This document shows positions 9,970-19,457 of a stretch of 64,000 bases of DNA, piece after piece; the first letter of the stretch is position 1, and every line of letters starts with the position of its first letter. The translations under genes and the position numbers were made by a program. Source of the DNA: Oscillospiraceae bacterium (GTDB lineage Bacteria; Bacillota; Clostridia; Oscillospirales; Ruminococcaceae); the NCBI GenBank assembly GCA_024684395.1, contig JAIKWY010000223.1, forward strand, positions 29,986 to 93,985, in the 5' to 3' direction. The notes beneath the pieces are model-generated. The model searched no databases. It saw only the letters and a program-made list of their open reading frames with translations, and was not told the DNA's origin.

Positions 9970-10546
9970 GTTTGTCACCATACCTTTCACGGAATACTTC
10001 AAACAGCAGCCGGAGTGCTGCGCCCCGGTGGCTGATGGCGTTTTTCTGGTCTGCGGTCATCTCGGCAAGCGTGGTGCCGTTGTAGAGGAAGACAGGATCA
10101 TAGCCGAAGCCGTTCTCGCCCCGCTCCTCATAGCCGATCTTGCCGGCGCAGGATGCGGATACCGTGCCGTAGCCCTCTGCATCAATGTAGGCGATGCAGC
10201 ACTGAAAGTGCGCCGTTCTCTGGTCATCCGGCACATGCTTCATCTCTTTGAGCAAAGTCTGACACTCCTCGCCCTTGGGGGCATATCTTGCGGAATACAC
10301 GCCCGGTGCGCCGTTGAGCGCATCCACGCACAGACCGCTGTCATCGGCAATGACGGGGCACTGCACCAGCTCATAGACGGCAGCTGCCTTGATCATCGCA
10401 TTCTCGGCGAAGGTCTCGCCGTTCTCCTCCGGATTGGTGTCCACACCGGCTTCCGCCTGGGACAGGATCTCGATCCCCAGCGGCGACAGGATCTCCCGCG
10501 CCTCCCGGAGCTTGTTTTCATTATTGGTTGCCATTACTAATTTCAT
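9956..10546 (-). CDS. rdgB: XTP/dITP diphosphatase (RdgB/HAM1)
   Basis: MKLVMATNNENKLREAREIL, ADDSGLCVDALNGAPGVYSARYA, FGYDPVFL, KNAISHRGAAL. Confidence 0.95.
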   Translation of the reverse strand: MKLVMATNNENKLREAREILSPLGIEILSQAEAGVDTNPEENGETFAENAMIKAAAVYELVQCPVIADDSGLCVDALNGAPGVYSARYAPKGEECQTLLKEMKHVPDDQRTAHFQCCIAYIDAEGYGTVSASCAGKIGYEERGENGFGYDPVFLYNGTTLAEMTADQKNAISHRGAALRLLFEVFRERYGDKHADK

Positions 10547-10556
10547 TGTGATTCCT

Positions 10557-10729
10557 CCTTGCGGGGAGCCCCCGCTGGCAATTTGCTTCGATACTTATGG
10601 TACTCCTTCTTTCCGCCCGCTTGCTCCCAATGCTTCGCAAAGGTCGCAAAGCTATGCAGTCTAAGACATTGCAGCCATGTGGCTGCTCCAATGCGGTTCT
10701 CTGGTGTTTCAACTTATGGTGCAGCGGTT
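10557..10729 (+). repeat. Dispersed repeat family A (long form)
   Basis: gcggggagcccccgctggca ... cgcttgctcccaatgcttcgcaaaggtcgcaaagct ... ggctgctccaatgcggttctctggtgttt. Confidence 0.8.
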
Positions 10730-12136
10730 TTACTTGTCCTTTTTCTTCCAGAACTGCCACCAGCGCTTCTTGGGCTCCGGTGCGCCCACATCCCCGATGA
10801 CGAAATCATCATCATCGTCCTCTTCTTCGGCAGGGGCTTCTTCTACAGGAGCAGGCTCCTCAGCGGCGGGTTCTTCCGCAGGTGCGGGCTCTTCAACGGG
10901 CTCTGCTACGGGTTCTTCCGCAGGTGCGGGCTCTTCCGCAGGCTCTACCTCTGCCGGGGCTTCTTCTACAGGCGTTTCCTCAGCTACAGGAGCTTCCTCT
11001 ACAACAGGTGCTTCCTCTGCATGGGTATCATCAGCAGGAACTTCCTCAACAGGCGCTTCCTCAACAGGCGCTTCCTCAGCAGGAACTTCCTCAGCAGGAG
11101 CTTCCTCAACAGGCGCTTCCTCAGCAGGCGCTTCCTCAACAGGCGCTTCCTCAGCAGCAGGCGCATCTTCCACGATCTGCTCTTCCTCCACAGGCTTCTC
11201 CTCCTGCGTCTCCTCCCCGGGCTTGTCCTCTCTGTCGAAGAGGGCACGGACGAAGTCATGGTTGTTGAATACCTGGAGGTCGTCGATCTTCTCGCCGACG
11301 CCGACGAGCTTCACGGGGATGCCCAGCTCATTCTTGATGGACACAACGATGCCGCCCTTTGCGGTGCCGTCGAGCTTGGTCAGGACGATACCGGTGATAT
11401 TGGCGACCTCGCTGAACAGCCGTGCCTGCGAGACAGCATTCTGTCCGGTGGTGGCATCGAGCACGAGGAGCGTTTCCACCGCACAGCCCTCCGCCTTCTG
11501 GTTGAGGATGCGGCTGATCTTCTCCAGCTCGTTCATGAGGTTCTTCTTGTTATGCAGACGCCCTGCCGTATCCACGATGAGCACATCGCTCTGCCGTGCG
11601 ATGGCAGCGGTCACGGCATCGAACACGACTGCCGCAGGGTCGGAGCCCTCTGCATGTTTGACGATGTCCACGCCGGCACGCTGTGTCCAGACTTCGAGCT
11701 GCTCGATGGCAGCTGCCCGGAAGGTATCGGCTGCGGCGACGAGCACCTTCTTGCCGTCCTGCTTGAACTGGTGGCAGAGCTTGCCGATGGTGGTGGTCTT
11801 GCCCGCACCGTTCACGCCGATGACCATGATAATGCTCGGGGTGGTGGAGAGGTCGAGCGCCGTGTCATCGCCCATCATGTCGCCGATGATCTCCTCGATC
11901 AGATCCATGATCTTTGCCGGATCCTTGACGCCCCGCTCCTTGACGAGCTTCCGGAGCCGGTCACAGATCTCCTCGGACGTCTCCACGCCCATATCACCCA
12001 TGATCATGGTCTCCTCGAGCTGCTCAAACAGCTCCTCGTCGATCTTGGTGAACGAATTCACCACTCTCTGCATGGACTGCACCATAGCATTGCGGGTCTT
12101 TTGCAGACCCTCCTTGATCTTTGCGAAAAATCCCAT
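10730..12136 (-). CDS. ftsY: Signal recognition particle receptor FtsY with C-terminal acidic repeat extension
   Basis: GVNGAGKTTTIGKL, DTFRAAAIEQLEVW, DTAGRL, LTKLDGTAKGG; then (E)EAPVEEAPAEE repeats and terminal KKRWWQFWKKKDK. Confidence 0.96.
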   Translation of the reverse strand: MGFFAKIKEGLQKTRNAMVQSMQRVVNSFTKIDEELFEQLEETMIMGDMGVETSEEICDRLRKLVKERGVKDPAKIMDLIEEIIGDMMGDDTALDLSTTPSIIMVIGVNGAGKTTTIGKLCHQFKQDGKKVLVAAADTFRAAAIEQLEVWTQRAGVDIVKHAEGSDPAAVVFDAVTAAIARQSDVLIVDTAGRLHNKKNLMNELEKISRILNQKAEGCAVETLLVLDATTGQNAVSQARLFSEVANITGIVLTKLDGTAKGGIVVSIKNELGIPVKLVGVGEKIDDLQVFNNHDFVRALFDREDKPGEETQEEKPVEEEQIVEDAPAAEEAPVEEAPAEEAPVEEAPAEEVPAEEAPVEEAPVEEVPADDTHAEEAPVVEEAPVAEETPVEEAPAEVEPAEEPAPAEEPVAEPVEEPAPAEEPAAEEPAPVEEAPAEEEDDDDDFVIGDVGAPEPKKRWWQFWKKKDK

Positions 12137-12179
12137 AAGACAACTCCTTTATGATAATATATGCTGATGGATATATATA

Positions 12180-12722
12180 TTATACCAATTCTGCAATTCT
12201 GACAGCCAGTTTCCCTTCATAAATGCCGACCGGGATCGGCGTATCGAAGGTATAGATGTCGGGGAAGTCGTTCTTCTCGAAGAAGTAGACGAGCGTCTTC
12301 TCATTCTGCGGATCGACGATCCAGTACTCCCGGACGCCTGCCTTCCGGTACAGGATCAGCTTGTCGATCAGATCATCCCGCCGGTTGGTGGAAAGCACCT
12401 CGATGACCCAGTCCGGTGCGCCGTTGCAGCCGTGTTCATCGAGCCTGGAGGGGTCACAGACGACCATTACATCCGGTATGACGAGCGTTTCGTCACTGAG
12501 CTTCGCCCCTGCCGATAGATTGACCTGGCATGAACCGCCCTGCTGACGGATATAGCCCTCGATGCTGCTGCCAAGATGCATACAGAGCCGCTGATGCGCC
12601 CACGTAGGCGGCGCCATGGCTACGATCTCGCCGTCACGGAGCTCCGTGCGCTCCTCGGGAGAACAGGCTATGCTGAGATATTCCTCAGCGGTGATCCTCC
12701 CCGGTTCTGGTACTGCTGTCAT
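12180..12722 (-). CDS. Uma2 family (DUF820) PD-(D/E)XK endonuclease
   Basis: EEYLSIACSPEERTELRDGEIVAM ... VVCDPSRLDEHGCNGAPDWVIEVLSTNRRDDLIDKLILYRKAGVREYWIVDP. Confidence 0.92.
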   Translation of the reverse strand: MTAVPEPGRITAEEYLSIACSPEERTELRDGEIVAMAPPTWAHQRLCMHLGSSIEGYIRQQGGSCQVNLSAGAKLSDETLVIPDVMVVCDPSRLDEHGCNGAPDWVIEVLSTNRRDDLIDKLILYRKAGVREYWIVDPQNEKTLVYFFEKNDFPDIYTFDTPIPVGIYEGKLAVRIAELV

Positions 12723-12808
12723 ACGATACCCTCCCTTGATTCAGATTCAGGTAGTTCATTTGGTAGCTCACTTACATAAAAAAGTGAGTGAGCTACCTAC
12801 CAACGTGA

Positions 12809-13140
12809 CGGGGTGACCCCGCTTGCAGGTTGCTTCGCAATATGTTACTGCACCACTTCGGTGAACGCAATGCTCCCAATGCCTTGCGGCAAAGGTCGCA
12901 AAGCTGGGCTTTCTAAGCCGTCGCATCCATTCGGATGCTCTGATGCAGTTCTCTGGTGTTTCAGACAACAAAGCACTCCTGCACTTTCACAGACAATGCC
13001 TGCGTGCGTGCGTGCTCTGACGTATTATCTGTCAACTGACGGATACTATCCTGCGCTCAGTCACTTCACAGTCTATGACTGACTGACTGAGTGCTCTGAC
13101 CTATTGTCTGCTGATTGACAGATACTATCCTATCCACTGA
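12809..13140 (+). repeat. Dispersed repeat family A, extended composite copy R1
   Basis: cggggtgaccccgcttgcaggttgcttcgca ... gttctctggtgtttcagacaacaaagcactcctgcactttcacagacaatgcctgcgtgcgtgcgtgctctgac ...; shared with 13870-14105 and the inverse of 14815-15175. Confidence 0.85.
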
Positions 13141-13146
13141 TCACTA

Positions 13147-13815
13147 CTACCAGATAAACGGTATCAGTCTGTATCTGACCTTCCGCATATACGCCTTATA
13201 CCCCGGCAGACCCTCCATGAGGACTTCCTCCTCGTTGCGGATGCGCTTGGCGATGAGGGGGATATAGAGCAGCATGATGCCGAAGGAGATCAGCGAGCCG
13301 AGCGAAAGCATCATAGCGAGGAAGAGCCCGACTGTCACCATGTACATGGGATGGCGGACGATGCCGTACATCCCGGTGTCAATGACCTTCTGTTCCTCCT
13401 GGACTTCGACTGTCCGGGAGAGGTAGGTATTCTCCCGCAGCACCTCGGCATAGAGGGCATAGCACACGAGGAATGCCGCCGCTGCGCCGATGCAGACGGG
13501 CCCCGGCAGGACGAACAGGTCAAAGCGGAAGTTCAGCCCTGCCACGATAAATGCCACGGCGAACAGGATGCCGCTGAACAGGATCACCTGTTTCTGTTCC
13601 TTCTCCTGCTCGTTGACGTTCAGGCGTTTGCGCAGGAGCTCCGGGTTCTTTGCCAGCAGGACAAAGCCTGCGATCAGCATCGGGATGAATAAGATCCCCA
13701 TGAGCATCCATCCCTGCCAGAAGCCGAAGCCCCCCGGCAGGAACAGCAGCAAGCCGAGCATCAGAACCCCGGCGAAGTACTTGCCTAAGCCTTGCAGTAA
13801 GAGTCTACTGTCCAC
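13147..13815 (-). CDS. Isoprenylcysteine carboxylmethyltransferase (ICMT)-like membrane methyltransferase
   Basis: Multiple TM segments and VIDTGMYGIVRHPMYM ... NEEEVLMEGLPGYKAYMRKVRYRLIPFIW. Confidence 0.85.
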   Translation of the reverse strand: MDSRLLLQGLGKYFAGVLMLGLLLFLPGGFGFWQGWMLMGILFIPMLIAGFVLLAKNPELLRKRLNVNEQEKEQKQVILFSGILFAVAFIVAGLNFRFDLFVLPGPVCIGAAAAFLVCYALYAEVLRENTYLSRTVEVQEEQKVIDTGMYGIVRHPMYMVTVGLFLAMMLSLGSLISFGIMLLYIPLIAKRIRNEEEVLMEGLPGYKAYMRKVRYRLIPFIW

Positions 13816-13869
13816 TTTTATCCCTCCTCTTTACGTGGTCGGCTGCACTCATGCACTTGCACAGTCCAT

Positions 13870-14105
13870 GGCGGGGTGACCCCGCTTGCAGGTTGCTTCG
13901 CAGATCGCTACTGCACTGCTTCGGTGACCGCAATGATGCTTGCTTCGCAGAGCATCAAAGCTAAGCATTCTAAGCCATCGCATCCATTCGGATGCTCCTG
14001 TGCAGTTCTCTGGTGACAATAAAGCACTCCTGCACTTTCACAGTCAATGCCTGCGTGCGTGCGTGCTCTGACTTATGATATACTCACTGACGGATAGTAT
14101 CCGGC
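13870..14105 (+). repeat. Dispersed repeat family A, extended composite copy R2
   Basis: ggcggggtgaccccgcttgcaggttgcttcgcagatcgctactgcactgc ... gcactcctgcactttcacagtcaatgcctgcgtgcgtgcgtgctctgac. Confidence 0.85.
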
Positions 14106-14107
14106 TG

Positions 14108-14755
14108 CTACTCGCTGATCACTTCTTCACTCTCCATGATAAGTGCAAACTTCTCCCTGTTATCCATCGTATCAGGCAGCTTCATGACCGGGCTGCCGGC
14201 TGTCCCGAGGTAGAAGCAGAGCTTGTTCTGTTCCTCCTTGATATGGATGACCTCGGGCTTGGCGGATGTGAACATCCAGTACCAGCCTTCGGTGGTGACA
14301 TAGCCGCCGACGAGCCAGAGGTTCAGGCTCAGGATCAGCAGCAGGAAGCTGATGTCCGCAATGCCGCCCCAGGTGGCACGTTCGGTCTTGTTCTTGTAGG
14401 TCTGGATATAGCGCTTGGTGTACTGCTCCTTGTCGCTGATGGCGTCCTCGGAGATGCCTGTGATCTCGAGGATGTCGTCAATGCCGTACTGCTCCACGAA
14501 CTCCACACGGTGCGCATAGACAGCACGGTTGTGGAACTGGACATAGACGTTATAGCAGAGGAAGATCATCAGCAGCACGTCGATCACAAGGAGCCACGGC
14601 TTTGCCAGCGGTATGATCTGCGTATGGATGATCCCCGCAGCCTGCGCCTTCTCCCGGGTCTTGATGAATTTATAGATCCGGCTGCCGATCAGGTAGAGCG
14701 AACAGCATAAGCCGAAGAGAGCGGCGAGTTTGTACATTAAGGTCATTTCATTCAT
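14108..14755 (-). CDS. Hypothetical membrane protein
   Basis: 215 aa with three hydrophobic segments; no family recognised. Confidence 0.6.
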   Translation of the reverse strand: MNEMTLMYKLAALFGLCCSLYLIGSRIYKFIKTREKAQAAGIIHTQIIPLAKPWLLVIDVLLMIFLCYNVYVQFHNRAVYAHRVEFVEQYGIDDILEITGISEDAISDKEQYTKRYIQTYKNKTERATWGGIADISFLLLILSLNLWLVGGYVTTEGWYWMFTSAKPEVIHIKEEQNKLCFYLGTAGSPVMKLPDTMDNREKFALIMESEEVISE

Positions 14756-14814
14756 CCCCTATCATGAAGTCGTATTATCCGGGAGGAGTTCCCGCAGAGT
14801 GCCCCCGGCAAGCA

Positions 14815-15175
14815 CTCAGTCAGTCAGTCATAGACTGTGAAGTGACTGAGCGCAGGATAGTATCCGTCAGTTGGCAGATAATACGTCAGAGCACGCACGC
14901 ACGCAAGCATAGTCTGTGAAACTGCATGAGTGCTTGCCGACCTTTGCCCGAAGGGCATTGGGAGGCACCTGCCAGCGGGGGCTCCCCGCCACGCACGCAC
15001 GCAAGCATAGTCTGTGAAAGTGCATGAGTGCTTTATTGTCTGAAACACCAGAGAACCGCATTGGAGCATCCGAATGGATGCGACGGCTTAGAATGCTCAG
15101 CTTTGATGCTCTGCGAAGCAAGCATCATTGCGGTCACCGAAGAAACGCAGTATCAATCTGCGAAGCAGGACGCCT
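14815..15175 (-). repeat. Dispersed repeat family A, extended composite copy R3 (inverted), with internal 44-bp direct duplication
   Basis: Reverse complement of the R1/R2 type; contains cacgcacgcacgcaagcatagtctgtgaaa[c/g]tgcatgagtgctt twice (14892-14935 and 14990-15033). Confidence 0.85.
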
Positions 15176-15201
15176 GCCCGGGCTCCGGGTGCATGTGCGG
15201 T

Positions 15202-18200
15202 TTACTGCTTTCCTACGTTAGCAACCTCTTCCGCATTATCCACCGGCTGTTCCAGTTTCAGAAGTCTCGAAATACCGTCCTCCTGCATGGTGACACCATA
15301 GAGGATATTGGCCTCCTCCATCGCGCTGCGGCGGTGGGTGACGAGGACGAACTGCGTGTTGTCGGTGAAGTGCTTGAGATAGCGGGCATACTTGCGGACA
15401 TTCGCTTCATCGAGCGCTGCGTCGATCTCATCGAGGATGCAGAACGGCGCCGGACGCAGTTTCAGGATGGCGAAATAGATGGCGATCGCCACGAAGCTCT
15501 GCTCACCGCCCGAGAGCGAGATCAGGTTCTTGATGACCTTGCCGGGGGGCGCCACATTGATCTCGATGCCCGAGGTCAGGACATTGTCCGGGTCACTCAG
15601 CCTCAGCTCCGCCTTTCCCCCGCCGAAGAGATCCACGAAGATCTCCTTGAAATTCCTGTTGATGATGGCAAAGCTCTCTGTGAAGATGCGGCACATCTCC
15701 ACCGTCAGCTCCCCGATCAGGCGTTCGAGCTCGGTCTTGGACTTGCGCACATCCGCCATCTGCTCCGAGAGGAATTTGTAGCGCTCCGATACCTCCCGGT
15801 ATTCCTCGATGGCATCCACATTGACGCTGCCGAGATTGCGGATCTTCTGTTTCAGCTCGGCAAGGCGCTTCTTGGCATCGACCATATCCTCGATGGGATG
15901 TGCAGCCTCCTGTGCCTCCGAGCGGGTCAGCTCGTAGACTTCGAGCAGCTTGTTGATGATGCCGTCGTTCTCGGCTTTCAGGTTCTCCTCACGCTCCGAC
16001 AGTCTGGTGACATCGGCAGAGAGCTTTTCCTTTGCCGTATGATATTCATTCAGCCCCGATTGCAGCTCCCGGATGCGGATGTTCTGGGCATCGTGCGCCT
16101 GGGTGGCGTCCTTCGCCTGTGCTTCCGCCGTCCGGATCTTCTCCTCGGTCTCGGTCAGGAGCTTCTCCTGTGCCGCAACGGCATCCGTCCGCTCCTTGAT
16201 GGTCGACCGGTAGCCGTCGAGCTCCGCACGGTACTGCTCATCCCGGGCATCTGCCTGCTGTACCGCATCGGCAGCAAGGGACAGCGCCGTGTCTGCCGCT
16301 TCCTTGTCCTTCTCGGCTTCGGCAAGACGGATCTTCAGGTCGCCGTACTTTGCAGACAGCGCATCACGCTCGCTCTGGAGCTGGATGCGGCGATCCTTGG
16401 CACCGGTGAGCCCCTGCTCTGCCGTCTGGATCTCCTGCTCTTTGTTGGCATAGGCAAGCTTTGCCGCCGCCTCTGCTTCATCTGCCGTCTGCATCTGGGA
16501 ACGCAGCTGCACGGCACGGCTCTCGAGCTCTGCCGCCTTCTTGCGGTACTGCGATACCGGGAATGCCTGCCGCTCGGCTTCATTCTGCGCCTGTAGGAAC
16601 TGCTGCTGCAATTCGCTGAATATCTTGCTTTCCTTCTCGAGGGCACGCTCTGCCGCTGCCGATGCATCCGCTGCCTGACGGGCTGCCTGTTCCGCATCAC
16701 GGCACTGCAAGGCAAGTGCTTCGATCTCCTCCTGAAGCTTGTTCAGCTCGGTGCGCCGGGTCAGCATACCGCCCGTCTTCTGCACGGAGCCGCCGGTGAA
16801 CGAACCGCCCGCATTGATGACCTGCCCGTCCATCGTCACGATCTTGAAGCGATAGCCGTAGCGCTTGGCGATCTCCGTGGCACGGTCGATGTCCTCCGCC
16901 ACCACGATGCGCCCGAGGAGGTTCTCGGCGATCTCCCGGTATGCCGGTTCGCATTCCACAAGATCCGATGCCACGGCGATGAAGCCGCGCTGCTTCTCGA
17001 GCCCCTGCTCCTGCAAATGCCGTCCCCGGATCGAGGTCAGCGGCAGGAAGGTCGCACGTCCGGCACGGTTGTCTTTCAAGAAGCGGATACCCGCCTTGGC
17101 GGACTGTTCATCCTCCACGATGAGGTGCTGCACACTGGCACCGAGTGCGGTTTCCACCGCGATGCCATAGCGGCTGTCCACCTGGATGAGCTGGGCGACC
17201 GTGCCGCAGATGCCGGCGATGCCGCCGGTGCGGACGCTCTTCATGATCGCCTTGACGCTCCCGGAGAAGCCCTCCATGCTGTTTTCAAGGTCTGTCAGGA
17301 TGCGGTGGCGCTGCTTCTTCTCACGCAGGGCAAAGCCGCTCTGCCGGAAGGTGTCCTCCGCCTGTGTCTTCTTCTGCTGCAATGCCTTCAGGCCGCTGCG
17401 GCTCTCTGCGATGCGCCTTTCCTGCGCCGTGACCTTCTGCTGTGCCTGCTGCATCGCCTGCAATGCCGCTTCATAGGCATTCTCTGCTTCTTTGAGCTGA
17501 CGGGCATCCTCTGCGGATTCCTCTTCGAGAGCGGTCATATCATTGCGGATCTGTGCCGCCTTGTCCTCTGCCGAACGGATGCCGAACTGGAGCTCGCTGC
17601 GCTCCAAGTAGAGCTTGTGCAGCGCCTCATCCGCATCCCGGGAACGCTCGTCCTCGGCTAAGTAGGCAGCCTCCATCTTCTCAAAGGCATCCCTTGCTTC
17701 TTCGAGCGCCTTCTCTGTCTCGGCAAGCGCCTTGCACATGGCATCGGCATTCTGCTCGGCTTCCTCGAGACGGGAGATGAGCTTGTCCTGCTCCTGCAAT
17801 TCCTGCGCATGACGCGCCTGCGAGAGCTTCAGGGCCTCCTCGCTGTGGACGATGTCATTCTTCCACACGGCAATGTCCGCCTTCGCCTGTGCTGCCGTTT
17901 CCCGGAGGGTACGCACGGTCTCACGGGCTTCCTCGGCTTCCACGGAGCAGGTCTGCATCCTGCGGTAGCACTCCTGGATCTTCTCCTCCTCGGATGCGAT
18001 CTGGCGTTCTGTTTCTTCATAATTGGCACGGGCAAGCAGCAGCTTCTCGTCGATCTCCTGCAAGCGCCCCTGCAAGGCGGACAGCTGCTCCACCCAGACG
18101 GAAATTTCGAGCGTCTTCTGCTCCTGCGCCAATACGAGGAACTTCTCCGCCTTCTCCGCCTGATGCTTGAGCGGTCCCACCCGGGCTTCGAGCTCGGAGA

Positions 18201-18783
18201 CGATGTCGCTCAGACGATCCATGTTGTCCTGCGCCTGTGCCAGCTTGCGCTCGGCTTCGGTCTTGCGGTAGCGGAATTTGGAGATGCCCGCCGCCTCCTC
18301 GAAGATCTCCCGGCGCTCGTTGGATTTGGCACCGACGATCTCCGCGATGCGTCCCTGTCCGATGATGGAATAGCCGTCCCGTCCGAGACCCGTGTCCATG
18401 AACAGCTCGTTGATGTCCTTTAAGCGGACGCTCTTGCCGTTGATGCGGTATTCGCTCTCGCCGGAGCGGTAGAGCTTTCTCGTGACGGAAACCTCATCGC
18501 CGTAGCCTTCGAGCCGTCCCTCGCTGTTGTCGATGACGAGCGTGACCGCTGCAAAGCCCATCGGCTTTCTGCCAACAGTACCGGAAAAAATAACGTCCTC
18601 CATCTTGTTGCCCCGGAGCGTTTTCGTGGACTGCTCGCCCAGCACCCAGCGCACCGAGTCGCCGATATTACTTTTTCCGCTGCCGTTCGGACCGACGACC
18701 GCCGTCAGTCCCTTGTCGAATGTGAGCCGGATCTTATCCGGAAAGGATTTGAAGCCTTGCAGCTCCAGGTATTTTAAGTACAT
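15202..18783 (-). CDS. smc: Chromosome segregation protein SMC
   Basis: MYLKYLELQGFKSFPDKIRLTFDKGLTAVVGPNGSGKSNIGDSVRWVLGEQS ... LSGGEQSFVAIAIYFAILKLRPAPFCILDEIDAALDEANV. Confidence 0.98.
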   Translation of the reverse strand: MYLKYLELQGFKSFPDKIRLTFDKGLTAVVGPNGSGKSNIGDSVRWVLGEQSTKTLRGNKMEDVIFSGTVGRKPMGFAAVTLVIDNSEGRLEGYGDEVSVTRKLYRSGESEYRINGKSVRLKDINELFMDTGLGRDGYSIIGQGRIAEIVGAKSNERREIFEEAAGISKFRYRKTEAERKLAQAQDNMDRLSDIVSELEARVGPLKHQAEKAEKFLVLAQEQKTLEISVWVEQLSALQGRLQEIDEKLLLARANYEETERQIASEEEKIQECYRRMQTCSVEAEEARETVRTLRETAAQAKADIAVWKNDIVHSEEALKLSQARHAQELQEQDKLISRLEEAEQNADAMCKALAETEKALEEARDAFEKMEAAYLAEDERSRDADEALHKLYLERSELQFGIRSAEDKAAQIRNDMTALEEESAEDARQLKEAENAYEAALQAMQQAQQKVTAQERRIAESRSGLKALQQKKTQAEDTFRQSGFALREKKQRHRILTDLENSMEGFSGSVKAIMKSVRTGGIAGICGTVAQLIQVDSRYGIAVETALGASVQHLIVEDEQSAKAGIRFLKDNRAGRATFLPLTSIRGRHLQEQGLEKQRGFIAVASDLVECEPAYREIAENLLGRIVVAEDIDRATEIAKRYGYRFKIVTMDGQVINAGGSFTGGSVQKTGGMLTRRTELNKLQEEIEALALQCRDAEQAARQAADASAAAERALEKESKIFSELQQQFLQAQNEAERQAFPVSQYRKKAAELESRAVQLRSQMQTADEAEAAAKLAYANKEQEIQTAEQGLTGAKDRRIQLQSERDALSAKYGDLKIRLAEAEKDKEAADTALSLAADAVQQADARDEQYRAELDGYRSTIKERTDAVAAQEKLLTETEEKIRTAEAQAKDATQAHDAQNIRIRELQSGLNEYHTAKEKLSADVTRLSEREENLKAENDGIINKLLEVYELTRSEAQEAAHPIEDMVDAKKRLAELKQKIRNLGSVNVDAIEEYREVSERYKFLSEQMADVRKSKTELERLIGELTVEMCRIFTESFAIINRNFKEIFVDLFGGGKAELRLSDPDNVLTSGIEINVAPPGKVIKNLISLSGGEQSFVAIAIYFAILKLRPAPFCILDEIDAALDEANVRKYARYLKHFTDNTQFVLVTHRRSAMEEANILYGVTMQEDGISRLLKLEQPVDNAEEVANVGKQ

Positions 18784-18805
18784 GCGTTAAACCTCTTTGG
18801 TATCA

Positions 18806-18894
18806 TAGTTTTCGGCGGGCTTGGCGCCCGCTTAGGGGGGCTACTCGCCCCCTCAACCCCTCGGCAGGAGGCTGAGCCTCCTGCACCTGCATCT
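18806..18894 (+). repeat. Dispersed palindromic repeat family B
   Basis: Core gcaggaggctgagcctcctgc + acctgcatc preceded by GC-rich hairpins; also at about 30238-30330 and 56108-56190, degenerate at 48911-48940. Confidence 0.85.
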
Positions 18895-18911
18895 TATGAA
18901 TGCGGGAGGGT

Positions 18912-19457
18912 TTAGGTTAAAGCCTTGATATTATGCTGTGCGAAGAATGCCTCCAGCGCCTTGCGGTCGCCCTGGGTATAGCCGTCATCATGGATGCACA
19001 GATAATAGTGATCCCCGGAACCCGGCAGCAGCCGCAGATAGACCACGCCGTCCTGTGGAAAATAGCCGTCTGCCCTGTCATAGCCAAACTTCAGCTTTGT
19101 TACTGCGCCGGGCGCATTGGTGGTGATCTCGGCATACCCGTCCGTGAGGAGGAAGTGCCGCGGCGACTGGTAATGCGCCTGCTTCATCGCCTTCCCGGCG
19201 AGGATCTTCTCCATAAAGAGCAGCTCGACAAGCGAAATGCTGCCCAGCACCAGACCCAGCGCCACGCACACAACGCCCCAGGTATCCCAGTCATGCAGCA
19301 GCGTCTGCAGTACGATCAGCGCAGCCGCATAGCCGTACCCGAGCACACACGACAGACAGCGCGCGATGAAGCGCAGGCGGTTCTTCTTCGAGAGCCGGCT
19401 CTTCCGGAACATGAACTCGAGGTCTTCTCTTGTCAGCGTGGAGGTGTTCTCGATCAT
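18912..19457 (-). CDS. Membrane protein with YcxB-like C-terminal region
   Basis: Two TM segments then HYQSPRHFLLTDGYAEITTNAPGAVTKLKFGYDRADGYFPQDGVVYLRLLPG. Confidence 0.5.
   Translation of the reverse strand: MIENTSTLTREDLEFMFRKSRLSKKNRLRFIARCLSCVLGYGYAAALIVLQTLLHDWDTWGVVCVALGLVLGSISLVELLFMEKILAGKAMKQAHYQSPRHFLLTDGYAEITTNAPGAVTKLKFGYDRADGYFPQDGVVYLRLLPGSGDHYYLCIHDDGYTQGDRKALEAFFAQHNIKALT

Noticed and set aside
10560-12154. Plus-strand ORFs rich in RRFLSRR / SSAGASSTGASS repeats
   Set aside because: Antisense reading of the EEAPVEE repeat tract of ftsY
12180-12722. Uma2 endonuclease as evidence of a restriction/defence island
   Set aside because: Uma2 (DUF820) genes are common solitary genes; no methyltransferase or other defence gene is adjacent
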